Positions 52,428 through 63,458 of a stretch of 64,000 bases of DNA are shown one piece after another. Location of the stretch: contig CP085833.1 in assembly GCA_020809705.1 (NCBI GenBank), forward strand, positions 2,914,001-2,978,000, given 5' to 3'. The DNA comes from Calonectria ilicicola. Its lineage: Eukaryota > Ascomycota > Sordariomycetes > Hypocreales > Nectriaceae. Under the pieces are notes generated by a model. It was not told the origin of the DNA. It did not search any database and saw only the letters and a program-made list of their open reading frames with translations. The first letter of the stretch is position 1, and every line of letters begins with the position of its first letter. The translations under genes were made by a program, and so were the position numbers.

Positions 52428-54924
52428 CTCGGTTGATCCTGTCGCTCTGCGGGCTATACCAGGTTCCGAGGCTCACAGATTCGTCATTGAAAAAATCCAA
52501 TGTTCCAGATTTTGAAACAACAATGAGGGAAAAAAAAAGAAAAAAAATCAATCACCTTCTCTGCTCTCTCATTCCTGTCTAGGCACCGACTCACCACAGC
52601 CCAGCAGATGTCCCACATCTCAATTGCCGGCAAAGACCTTGTTTCTCACCCTCTGATTCAACCACGCCCCAGCTCTTATTGGCTTCACTTTGGCTGACAA
52701 AAACCGGGCGATGCTTCGCAAAAGCCATGTAACGGGGACATCCCGAATACCAACAGGGAGTTTCACATCGGAACATCCGTGGATGGTTTCGAAACACGGC
52801 ACGCCCCACGGCAAATCCACGCAACGCTCCCTTCTCAGAAGTAACGAGACGAATTGCTCACTCCAATCGGCTTGCCTGGGTAATCGAACTTTGCATTGAC
52901 GGACCTCGGCTCCCCTGCAACCCTCGCGAGCGAGTCTGGAGAGAGAGAGAAGAGAGACTTGCTGACTGGACTTCGGTTCAGTTTCACCACGTGGATCATC
53001 CTCCCCCATACTGCTGGCGGCTCGCGCCCCGAATGGTCAAGTTTGGGCGCCATTATTTTAACCTCCAGGGCTTGGTTTATGCTGATACAGGAACAAATGC
53101 TACCTCACTAAAGCACCAACGTTTCCCCTCCCCATCACCCCTGGGAAGGCAATAACATACCCACTATGATGGCCAGGAACCCGACACATGGGGCCGTTTT
53201 AAACCGGACCCTCTGTTATTATGTATGCCTATGCAACGGCTCATACAGCTCAGCATTTGTGATGCATCTTATCATCCCCCCCTGGAGCTGTCCAATGGCA
53301 GTCTGCCTGAAGCCCCTCTCGATCGACCCATTGCGGAGTGTCAGTGTGCCAATCATAGCATCCCTTGGGCACTAGGCAGAGCACAGTTCATCCTGCGTGC
53401 CGCCTCAAGGTCTTTTGACACTTGCACATTCAATGGGCCGTCGCATCGTTTGGGCGCGCAATTGCACAACGCAAGTGCGACAATTGCCTCGCTCTCTTGG
53501 ATCATCGTTGGCAATTGACCCGTCAAGATGACGAGGGCAAGCCACTCGCCTCATCGCGGAATGCGACCAGGTCTGCTGTTCCGCAAGTTATGCCGTGTGC
53601 ATGGCCCGCTCGCCTCGGCATGTGTCAGCCACGTCGGGATTGAGCCATACAGAGCAGAGTCCACCACGTTCGCGACCAGCCCCCAGATTCCTGACAGCGA
53701 CAGTTGCATCTCGGACGGCCCAATTAGCATCGTCTCGGGGATCGGAAGAGCCGCTCGGCAGCCACATTTCAGAGCCACCAACAGCAGTCGGGCGAAGCCA
53801 TCTCGGCCACGTTGTGTCCAAGTGGTGTGTCATGGCCCGAAGCATCTCAACATCACACGGCCCGTTTCCAAAAGAAGTCAGAGATGAAGGAATCTGACCA
53901 CATGGCGTCCTCAGGCTAGTGCCCCTCCAAAAATGTTGAGTTCCTCTTTTTTTGTGACGTTTTATTATTCACACTTGGCATGGCTGAGTGGCTTTGTTGT
54001 TTTGCTTTGTTTTAAGCGTGGACGGAAATGTACTACCGACCCGCCTTTAGGCTTTTTCTTGGCACGGCCAGCTCTCTTGTGCATACAATGATGGATTCTC
54101 CTGGAGCGTGCCGTGCTGGGACCATCGTGTTACACGATCTAGTCCCAAGCAAAGCGGCTGCACGTCTATGCTTGACTTTTGAGGCCAGGCCAACGACGCA
54201 GTGGCCCCGTGTCTCGAAGTCCTCGTGTTACCAAACAACGTGGAGACGTTTCTCTCTCTCTTTCCCTTGGGGCCCGCTTGGATAATTTCCCAAGAAAGAC
54301 GAGGAAGAAAATACTGATGAATTGCAGGACTTGGCTGAATGTCTCCGCAAATATCTTTGATTTCAGCTGCCATGTCCATTGATGCTAGATGTCTTGTCTC
54401 ATCGTGGGCGGGGCACCCCTGTGAGACGCTAGCCGCCTTGTAGGCTATCCCCTATCACTTTTCAGTTAGGCAACGTGTGGCTTGCCATTGACAGCCGGTA
54501 ACAAATTGGCATGGTTTCTTTTTTCTATTAAAAAAAAACTGGGGTAATGGAGCGCACTATCCTGTCGGATCCCCGGAATGCAAAAGGTCGGCTTGCTTTT
54601 GTTCACGTCGCGTTTCTCTTTTTCCGCACACCGATGCATTGTCTCAAGCGTAATGTACGTAGGTCCCGCATTGTCTCACTCACTCGTCCGGCCGGTGTGA
54701 TGGACAAGACCAACCATCGGCGGCGGAGACGGGCGGATGCCATTGCGAGCTGCCCCTCGAGAAGGGCTGATATCGCAGCCGGTTCGCATTGTTTCAACAC
54801 TGGGTTGCCTTGCGGCCAGAGGAGAGACGAACAGGCTTCTGGAACCCGATTTTTACAAACACCGTCTCAGCAATCGGCTTTCGCGGCTTTCGCGGTTTTC
54901 TCGGTTCACGCAAAAAGCCGAGAC

Positions 54925-54946
54925 AACACACACACACACACACACG
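54925..54946. repeat. (CA)n microsatellite
   Basis: A run of about eleven CA dinucleotides lies in non-coding DNA. Confidence 0.9.
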
Positions 54947-56790
54947 TACACGCACCGCATACACGTACAAGTAGATGGTTCTAGGGGAATGCAATGATTC
55001 TCGTCACACCTCACTTTCCTCAATGGAGGGCCAAGCCGCCAATTGGTCCTCGCTCGGCCTTGGGCATCGCCGCCTCGGGCCAATGCCGTCCCGGTGGGCT
55101 AGGGTGATGTGATGGCGGGGATTAGGATGAATATGGGCAGAGGGCCCCCGACCGGACGGCGCCGACTGGGGACACGCGGCGGTTGATGCGGTGCTGCCCG
55201 GCCTGTGAACCTTCTCACGGTGCTCCGTGGTCCACGGAGACAGGGCCAGGGCGGGCACTCTGTTTTTCCTACGGGGGCGAGATGGGGCGTTTCACACCGA
55301 AGAGGGGCGGGTGCTGTTGGCCAGAGACCGGGCGTAGAGACAAGCGAAGAGAGGGCGTCTTTGTTCATTCATTCACCTCGAGGCGTTGCTTCCGAAGAAT
55401 GTGGACTGTTCATACATAGACGCCCCTCTCTTAGCTCAGCTATTCGAGAAATGGCAGTGAGACGGTTCAGAGCCAAAAGGTCTCACTGTCACACCACGGC
55501 AGAGGACGATGCGTTTCCTTTCTCTCTCTTATGCCTCGATAGCTTGCTGCGTGGTCCTAACCCCAGTTTCTAGGTTTTGGGGTCCGGCACACTGATGGTG
55601 GGAGTCCATCCCCCCCTTTTTTTTTCTCTGCCACGGCTGAGGTTGCGACGGGTGGCACTCGAAACGGAGGGATCGGAGACAGGTTACGCTTCTTTCACGG
55701 AGTGGGTAAGGATCAGAGCCTCTAGGCATAGGCAAGAATGGCGGAAAAGTTAAAGTGCGAGACCGGGTGAGACGATGGCGACAGTATCACACACACATTT
55801 TACAACATCAAGGTTCTCGGCCATGCAGCTATTCAGCCGCTGGCAGCAATTAAGTTCGTTAGTATTTTGTAATCAATCAATCCAGACCCGAGCCTGTGAG
55901 ACTTGGTGTTTGTAGATCTCCGAGAAAATTTTCGGGTTGACGCCTAGAGCAACATCGACTGGATGGTCACTTCTGGTCCGAGCTCAGTGGTGCAAGCCTC
56001 AGCGCTGAATTGAGAGGCTGGGCACTAGGGCGATCGTTCGCTTCACTTTTCTTCTACGAGATTCCAGGACAGCTCAGAGGGTTGCTGAGTGGGTGCCCAT
56101 CGCGATCAACCCGCATTGACAGGCTGCAGGGCAACCCCTCTGGTTAGATTTTCTTCTTTAGTCTGGCATGCTTATTCGCTGATCGGTGAGGGTGCCCAAT
56201 GTCCCGTGGCGGCGGTACCTTTTGTCTAGTTGAAGCAGACATGTCCAAAATAGGCCGCGTACATTGTGCCTGGTCGTTGGCACAGACAGATGGACCAGTG
56301 GCTTGGTTGCCCTGCAACAAGGGATGATTAAAGGGGCACCAGGACTTGAGAACGTGCACAAAGCACGCGCCCTTCCTTTTGCAACATTTACAATGACAAT
56401 GACAAGGAGGATCCCCGAGCAATTCGTCCAGAGCATGTCAAATGGCGCAGCGCATTGGAAGTTGCGAGTGTGGCTGGCCTCCTACAAAAAAGGCGAGAGA
56501 ATAATCCAGTTTCACAATAGCGGCTGACGTGGACGTGATGGTGTCCAACAGCGCAGTCCGACGTGTGACGGATAAGTGGGGACGGGCCAAGGTCGAGTTG
56601 TTGGCATGCTTTTGCGGATGGAACAAGCGCGGCGGGTACCGTACCAACCTATATGAGAAGAACAAAAATAATAGTAGACGCTAAGGTGAAAAAAAAAAAA
56701 AGCAAGCAAAGAAGAGAGAGAGAGAGGGTGCTGTATTCAATGGTGTTTCTTTTCCTCCCTACCTTTTCCCATCATCTTCCAGCCAAATTT

Positions 56791-56850
56791 TAAATAAATA
56801 AATATGATATCAGTAGGCTAAATAAACAATTTATTTATTCATTTATTTTA
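56791..56850. repeat. AT-rich inverted repeat
   Basis: An arm AAATAAATAAAT (about 56792-56803) is matched by ATTTATTTATTC and ATTTATTT about 25 bp further on. It could fold into a hairpin of about 11 bp. It could equally be just two AT-rich blocks. Confidence 0.5.
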
Positions 56851-58570
56851 TTTCCTTTGCTATCAGATTGGTATCTTTGAGTGGTTGAATTCCATGCTGC
56901 TCAAGGTACGGAAGTCACAGGGGACAATCTTTTAAGGGTTGCATTGTAGACCTGTGAGTGTCTGTGTGAAGGTGTGGGTGGGTACGAGCGGGAAGGGAAA
57001 GTCTCTGCAATCTTGGGTCAAACGGACGAACCGGGCTATTTTGCCAGAAGCCAGCAGCGCAGTCATTCCTGGGTTTGCCCAGTCACGCAGCCAAGGAGGA
57101 TGATGGAGTGGCGCACCCGTTGAGATGGGTGAGATGGGCCCCATCAATGGTGCAAAATGCCTGCAAAAGTTGCAAAGGACATGGGAGGGCCATGTTGCAG
57201 AGGGCGGGATCCGGGGATGAGATTCCGATTGGATCTGCTCCTTCATGGCGCGGGATCTACCCGTGCGGTCCGTTGACTTGGGGACAACTCCGGTGAGATT
57301 AGCAGCTGCAACTGGGTGAAGCGGCGCTGCTTTGCTTGCGCAGAACTGCAGAAGGACCATGCAGTAGTCATCTGTCGGCACCGTCCTTGGGGAAGCCGCC
57401 GCAGAAGAATCTTGGCCTCGACTCTGCGGCCTTGGTTTTGGGGGTGTGGTTTGTGCCGAATGGGTCGGTTGCAGGCGGGTCTGCCATGAAGACGCTTGCG
57501 ATGCACCGCAATGGAGCATGGCTTGTCGGGGAAGAGAGCCGAAGAGACGCCAGCAAGAAGCAAAAAGAACGACCGAAGGTGGACTGAGGTGGATGCAGTA
57601 GTGGGTTTTGCCGTTGCAGTGGATGCCAACGGCAAAAAGCAGTCAAGTTCTCCTGAGTGTTGAGGGCTCGTGGGTTCCTCACGACGGCCGAGTTTGTGCG
57701 CGCTGAGTTCCTTGTGTGACTCGACTCGGCCAGGAAGATGTTTTCCTTGCGAGCGCTGAAACGGCGGTCCCAGAGGGCCCGCTCCGATCGCGGACGCCAT
57801 CTTGGATCACCAGCCAAGCTTCATCACAGAGGGCTGTCACGGGCCACAGAACGAACCTGCCGAGAGATTGGGTGCTTTGCCTCTGGCAGGGCAGGCTTAT
57901 GGTTGTTTGGTCAAAACTGCCCAAATTTGGCCGTGGTGGTGAGAATCTACAGGTGAGAAGCAGGGTTCAGGCTTGGACGAGATGGAGCTGCGGCCAGAGC
58001 CAAGACTGGTGCCGTGGCTATATCGTGCTTGGGGCGGTGGTGCCATGGCGGTGCGTGCTCCAACAAAACCTGTTGGTAGAAAATGATATTTGATGGCTTT
58101 TTCGAAATGATCCTGTTTTCTGCGTATACGAGAAGTGGCTTTGCGCTGAGTCCTATTCCCGGATCTTGTGGGGGCCATGTCGTTGACTCATAGTATGTTG
58201 CCTGTAAGGACGCTGCAACTCGGCCAAGTGTGGGTTTGTACATGAAGCCAATGCATTATGCCTTACAGAATGCAAGGCGAGTTAATCGTAAAGTGAGGGG
58301 TCTCGTCATGATAAGTGTGGCGAGGAGATTCTCAGAGGTGGACAACAATAATGTGGCCATGTCCTTTCCGCTACGGGTTGTGATGATGGTTCACAACAAC
58401 GCAAACCTTTTAGAAGATAAGGACTTGGTAGCCAAATGATTCCCATCATTCTAAAGAGAGAAATCGCATCTGGATGGATGCTGTTGTTTGTTCTCGTGAT
58501 TTTAGGAAAGCTCCTTCAGAAAGCCAGATATACAAGGCAGTGACGCTGGGCAAACGATTACCTCCAATAA

Positions 58571-60712
58571 CTCCTTTGGTCACCAAAGGCAAACAAACTC
58601 AAATCTGCAACCCATTGTCTATCCGCGCCTGAAAACCCTTGTCTCCCATTCGTATCTGCAACAGTAGAAGAGAAGCCGTTCGTTCGGGATCTACGTATTC
58701 CGAGTTCACTTGACCAAGTTCGACCTCAAATCCGACGCTGGCAGGCACATAAAAACACTCAGGATAAAATGTCCCGATCGCTTGAAAACACTACAGATAT
58801 TCCCGAATCTAGCTCAAAAGACGATACAAAAATCACCACGAAAAGCACGGTCCTTAACAGCGGGGAGTCCCCAAGAAGGACTCTACGCAGTTTGTCAAAA
58901 TCGAAGACCTCTGCTAAAGAAACCCAACAGATCGCTGTGAATGAGCTATCTCGACCTCCTCCACCGAATGAAACCAACAAGCCCGTTATTAGTCAGTTGG
59001 ACGGCATGGTTAGAGGATTATCGATCTCCCAAATCATCCAAAAAGGTATTACCCAGCATCTTGAAATCCAAAGAACGGAACAAAAGTCGCCCTGCAAGGT
59101 ACAGCAGAATCCGATGCTTTGGGGAAGTATTCAAGGGCTGATACCATCAACAATTGTAACAAAGCAAAAGGCGGTTGATCTTGCATTCAACGTGATCCCG
59201 AATCTCTCCCTAAACGCGCTTGCTCAGACAACAGCCACGATCGACAATCCAAGTAAGACGGCCCAACAATTATTTGATCCTCGCTCTCGCAACATCAAAG
59301 GCCACGAGACGAATGATATGCTTGAAATGGGCATTGAAGAGAGATGTCTCTACGTGTATGAATAAGATCTATGCCAGCATTATCACTGCTCGCATTGCTG
59401 ATGAATTGGACAGACTTACCTCCTCTCTGCGACTTCAGGCCATAACTGAAGTTCGTAACACAAATCCTATCACTTTGTTACCACCCTCTCAATCAACGTG
59501 GGACAAACTCATGTCGGTTGAAGTAAATGACAACCTGATATATCACCAATCTGGGCCGCTCAACAATAGAGATCATGGGTTATTGAAAACGTTAGAGATG
59601 GCAACGGATCATGCTGGTTGCTGGAGGATCGAGCTGGATGAGCTAGTATTCAAATCCACGAGACATTTTCGCATGAGATCCGGTTCCACATATCACGAAG
59701 CTGACGAAACGGACAACAAGAATGGGATTAGGGCGTTCAAAGAAGCTAGGGATCTGATGCGACTCGATGCAAAGAGCGGAAGTATTACCCTGAGCCATAC
59801 TAACCTGTGCGTATGATCATACCTCAAGGTTCCTTACAATGCTTACTCGCGCTTAGACTTGATATGAACGGTAAAAAGACCACTTGGATGTGGTTCAAAA
59901 TCGTCAAGCCTCTGGTCTCCACTGGGGGTGCTGTGCCCCCAGAACTAGAGCCAATGCCCATGTCCTGGGTCACTTTCGCAATACCCTCGGTTAGAGTGAT
60001 GAAAGTGAAGGAGGAATAGGATCCCCCTATTCATGAAGCAGACCATACTCGACAATACTCTGACCAGAGCGCTGCGCATGCCAACATCGACCACTCATCC
60101 CCACATCTCGAAGAAGAAACACCTCGCCAGTTATGCATGGCATTTCAATTCAGCAATAATGGTATCCCAAGCTTTTCGTGTGCCTCCAAGCCACCTGTGT
60201 GGCATAAATGGGCCATCCCTGATGATATACCACACGTGGAAGGCGTGCCTGAGTTTATTGGGGATAACGACGTCTTCTGGCAAAACCTGAGACAGCGTGC
60301 CTTCTCTTCCGTGGGACAGTGGAGAATATTGAAGCAGGAAATGGCCAAGTTCTGTTGCCTGGTCGAAGTCAAGTCTAAGCTAAGAGGAGGTTGGATTGAA
60401 ATACCTCCTCTCAATGGATCGACACCTCTTTTGATGAGTGTAATGAAAGAGGGTTAAAAACCATTTACCCCCGTAATAAAATTCTTTTTTGGGAAGCACT
60501 CAATCCAATCCCAAGGGACACGAGGCTTTAGATCTTTTAAATCGTGGTCCAAGGGCAATGGAGGAGGGTTGGATTACAGTGTTCTAGCTTTTCAAACATT
60601 TGACCCCGTCTCATTCTGGAATTGTGCTTCGGAAAAGATGCTGACCAGGGAATACGAGAAAAAAAGGAATCGGACAAGGTGGGTTGCGTACCTAACAAGT
60701 GTCGCTGAGTAA
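58571..60712 (+). pseudogene. Decayed protein-coding gene, about 690 codons, family not recognised
   Basis: A continuous protein-like frame runs from 58571 (just after a TAA) to 59365; its first ATG is at 58769, but about 66 sensible codons precede that ATG. Near 59250-59370 the coding signal moves to the next frame. Removing one base near 59358 would fuse IEERCLYV to MNKIYASIITARIADELD. A GTAAGA donor at 59253 is the alternative explanation. A normal 50-bp intron follows (59807-59856, GTGCGT/CTTAG), joining LSHTNL to LDMNGKKTTWMWF. After it one frame stays open to 60712 except for TAG at 60017-60019 and TAA at 60455-60457. Both flanks of each stop read as ordinary protein (KVKEE-stop-DPPIHEADH; MKEG-stop-KPFTPVIKF). 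A 51-bp phase-0 intron with a weak GTCACT donor could also remove the first stop. I do not recognise the family. Two nonsense codons plus a frame switch and no clear start make a pseudogene the best reading. Confidence 0.6.
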
Positions 60713-61130
60713 ACTATACATACAATTACCTCGTATTGCACATAGCACTAAGAATAGATGGTAAATTTCATTTGGATGTCTTACGAAAATACAACTGCGA
60801 GTCTATCTACCCGTGCTCCTACCGTAAGATGGAATTTTCTCGTTGTGATTATCCTCCGTGCTTTCAATACCAATGTTTCTTCTAAAGATAGTCCATTTTC
60901 CAGGGCATCCTTCCATAACATGGACATTTTCAAACCGAAAGATAATCAGTCGCTCCGATAGCGATAAATATCAACTAGGTGTAAACTCTCTATCGCGATA
61001 AGTCATCACACGTGACGCAATGCAACTCGGTCGGCATAATACTTCATTCCAAGCATGTGCTTAAGAATCTCTCATTGCGCATCAATCATTCCCCATGGAG
61101 TTCGAACACCGTAGGCGTGCTGTCATTCAC
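60713..61130. other. Intergenic region before the F-box gene
   Basis: This AT-rich spacer of about 420 bp lies between the relic and the F-box gene and must contain the latter's promoter. An in-frame upstream ATG at 61095 would add 12 residues to the F-box protein. No other feature is seen. Confidence 0.4.
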
Positions 61131-63458
61131 ATGTCATCATATTGCGTCCTCTGCGGCGTCCCAATCCTTTACTATGCCTCTGACGAGTGGCGGAGATTGT
61201 TTCGTGCTGGTACTGATTTGCCTCGACTATCACGATCACGATCAAAGTGCTTACGCAGACAGTTTACACCGAGCTTGATCACTGGGACGATGTGCGGATT
61301 TCGGGGGTTGGCTTGTGTCGCGACACCCGAAGCTGGGTCCCGGTTGGCCATGATCATCGCTATGACGATGTGGATGCCCGTAGGGTTGGATTTGACGTCG
61401 ACCTGACCCGAAATGCCTTTACAGACGTCTTTCATCCTGATCGCAGACATCGCTTCGGGACTATGTGGGGGTTTGGATTTCATGAAGCCTGTTGGGACAT
61501 CTTCACAAAGCTAGGAGAACCACGACTCCGGAATCTCTTCCTTGCGTGCCTGTCGTCTCCTCTCCACCACTCAAACATTCTGGACTGGGGCAATAACTAC
61601 GGAGGAGGTACAGAATGCACTTTTCTGCCAACAGGTAGGCGACGATTATTTGCTCAATTGACTGCCGTGGCTCGGAGTCTTGGTCTCCATGCCAGTCCTG
61701 CTGATATTCCTTCGGTCCAATGCATCACGGATGGCCACCTATCCAGCTTGCATGAGCATATTGACGGCAAGAATCGAGGCCCTTTCGGGATACAGAAGCC
61801 TGGCAAGGATACCTTTGAGTCTTTTCCAACCGAAATTATCCACGGAATTCTGCTTCTGGTGCCATCCAAAGATGTCCTTTCTCTGAGACTGGCATCTCGG
61901 ACATTCGCAAACACGGTGCTTCCGGAATCCTTTTGGGAATCTAGATTCAAGAGGGGCCACGAATATCATTGCATGGAAGCGAAGTCAGGATCAGGACCTG
62001 ATCTCTGGAAGCGACGATATCTTTGTGTGAGAGAAGTGGAAGCCTGCCGTTTTAACATTAAGAATCGAGTACGGATATGGGGCTTGGCCAGCCAACTTCA
62101 AGACATGCTAGGCGAAATGGAGCGTGTCTCATGTGCGGGCCATCCATTACGATGCTTCTTTGAACATGCCGTTGACAGGGATCATTTGCCCTGGCTTACT
62201 GCTGCCCGTAGCTTAACACCACCAGAAACCTTGTTCGTGCACGGTTGCAGGACGTTGCGCAAGAGAATGGCTGATATCCCGAGACCGTTTGAGGTTCAAG
62301 GTTTCTTCGTCTCTTTTGTTAGCCTAATTAGCGGAACATGGGTATCTGGGCTTCGGTTCGAGCAACCAGATGGCGAAGACACAAGTCTCGGTTATGTTCA
62401 CAGCAACCGAGAGGTCTCGGTTCCAATTATGCCTGTGTCTGGGCGAAAACAGACAGCAAATGTCCTTGGATTCCAGGTTGCCATGGGTCCTGAAGGAGTC
62501 AAAGCTATCGCATTAGTTCTAGAGGGAGAAATCGTATCCCCCTGGGCAGGTGAGCGGAAGGGGTTTCCGGTACGGGTATTGACAAGTGACCGTGGCAATA
62601 TTGTGGCCTTGAAGTCTGAATTTGATGTGAGTGAGATGCTCGATTTTTCTTGTCTGTTGCGTCGTAAAATGAGAAAGAATAAGAGGGAGAAGTGGGGGTG
62701 GAAGTGGAAGAGGAAGAGCGGAGAGAGGGAGAGATAAAGAGAGATAAACATGTTCGAATCCCCCCAACAGGTCTTTACTCATGCGGCCCTAGGCTTTCAA
62801 ATTGGTTTCTCTCAGCATCTCAACAGATGCGATGAGTGCCGAGCAGACACTTTCCGATTTTCCTTTTCGGAACATCTGTCTCTGGAGCGATGGGATTCCT
62901 TCGAGCCATCTTCTTTTTGATCGGGTTGTGGATGAATACCCGCTTGCCTGGTATTACCAGTGCAACGAGCCTATTGCAACGACCATGTTTGGAGGCTCGC
63001 ACGGACGTGACCTATGTAAGCTTGTTGAGATAGAGGCTTCGATCAAGGACGGTAAAATTACGCGGATTGAATTTAGGTACAGCGACGAAACACCGCCGCG
63101 GGCCTTGGGCTGCATGCCGGTAAATACTTCAACCGAATCAGAAACGTTTTCCATTGACGGCCCCGGAGGCGAACGGATTGAATGCGTGGAAGTGCAACCC
63201 AAAGGGCAACTGGGCAGTGGGCTCAAGGTAGCTAGCTTTCTAATTACTCATAGGTGCCTTGCAAGTCTAACATGGCGTATGCAGATGGGAACGAGCCGTG
63301 GGAGAGTTGCCATGTTTCCTCGTTCTAACAAGGTCAGACAAGGAAAATGGATTAATATCGAAGCTTCAGGCAAGGAAATCATTGGGCTCTACTCGGTCGC
63401 GGTAAGTTCTCAGTTGGACGATTCAGTTGCGGGCCAGGCTTATGACGTGGCGGTCTAG
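61131..63458 (+). CDS. Fungal F-box protein (large family of ascomycete F-box proteins)
   Basis: Four exons: 61131-61209, 61263-62626, 62793-63227 and 63285-63458, giving 683 residues. The introns are 53, 166 and 57 bp. Splice choices restore LFRA-VYTELDHWDD, EFD-AFKLVSLSIS and GLK-MGTSRGRVAMFP. Intron 1 uses the AG at 61261-61262 rather than the CAG four bases earlier, which keeps the frame. The N-terminus has a CVLCGVP motif and WGFGFHEACWDIF, hallmarks of a family common in Sordariomycetes. The F-box itself is at about 211-255 (SFPTEIIHGILLLVPSKDV...LRLASRTFAN). The C-terminal two thirds lack recognised repeats such as WD or LRR. F-box proteins recruit targets to SCF ubiquitin ligases through Skp1; the target is unknown. 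An ATG at 61095 would give 695 residues; 61131 is preferred because the family starts close to CxxC. The last intron is a multiple of three without stop, so retention would add 19 residues. The frame is intact, in contrast to the relic upstream. Confidence 0.82.

Larger units (their letters stand above)
49709..58570. other. Long gene-free tract (about 8.9 kb)
   Basis: The first 700 bp are the presumed 3' UTR of the Ecl1-family gene (A-runs, then T-runs at 50560-50610). Repeats include a CCCAGT-type hexamer cluster near 51284-51325, a CA microsatellite at 54925-54946 and an AT-rich inverted repeat at about 56791-56850. The longest frame I would keep as a candidate is at 51900-52427. Overlapping minus-strand frames at 56.9-57.8 kb lie in different phases and look spurious. 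No RNA gene is recognisable. Confidence 0.45.

Noticed and set aside
52430..52452. GGTTGATCCTG, resembling the 5' end of 18S rRNA
   Set aside because: Only 11 bases match and the following sequence is unrelated to rRNA.
56932..57817. Three minus-strand frames of 149-195 codons
   Set aside because: They overlap each other in different phases, with no splice sites that join them and no family resemblance.
61247..61262. Splice acceptor CAG at 61255-61257 for F-box intron 1
   Set aside because: It leaves the exons out of frame with the GTACTG donor; the ACAG at 61259-61262 restores the conserved FRAVYTELDHWDD.
62752..62770. GTTCGAATCC, resembling a tRNA B box
   Set aside because: It sits at the end of an F-box intron, and no A box, acceptor stem or cloverleaf can be formed around it.
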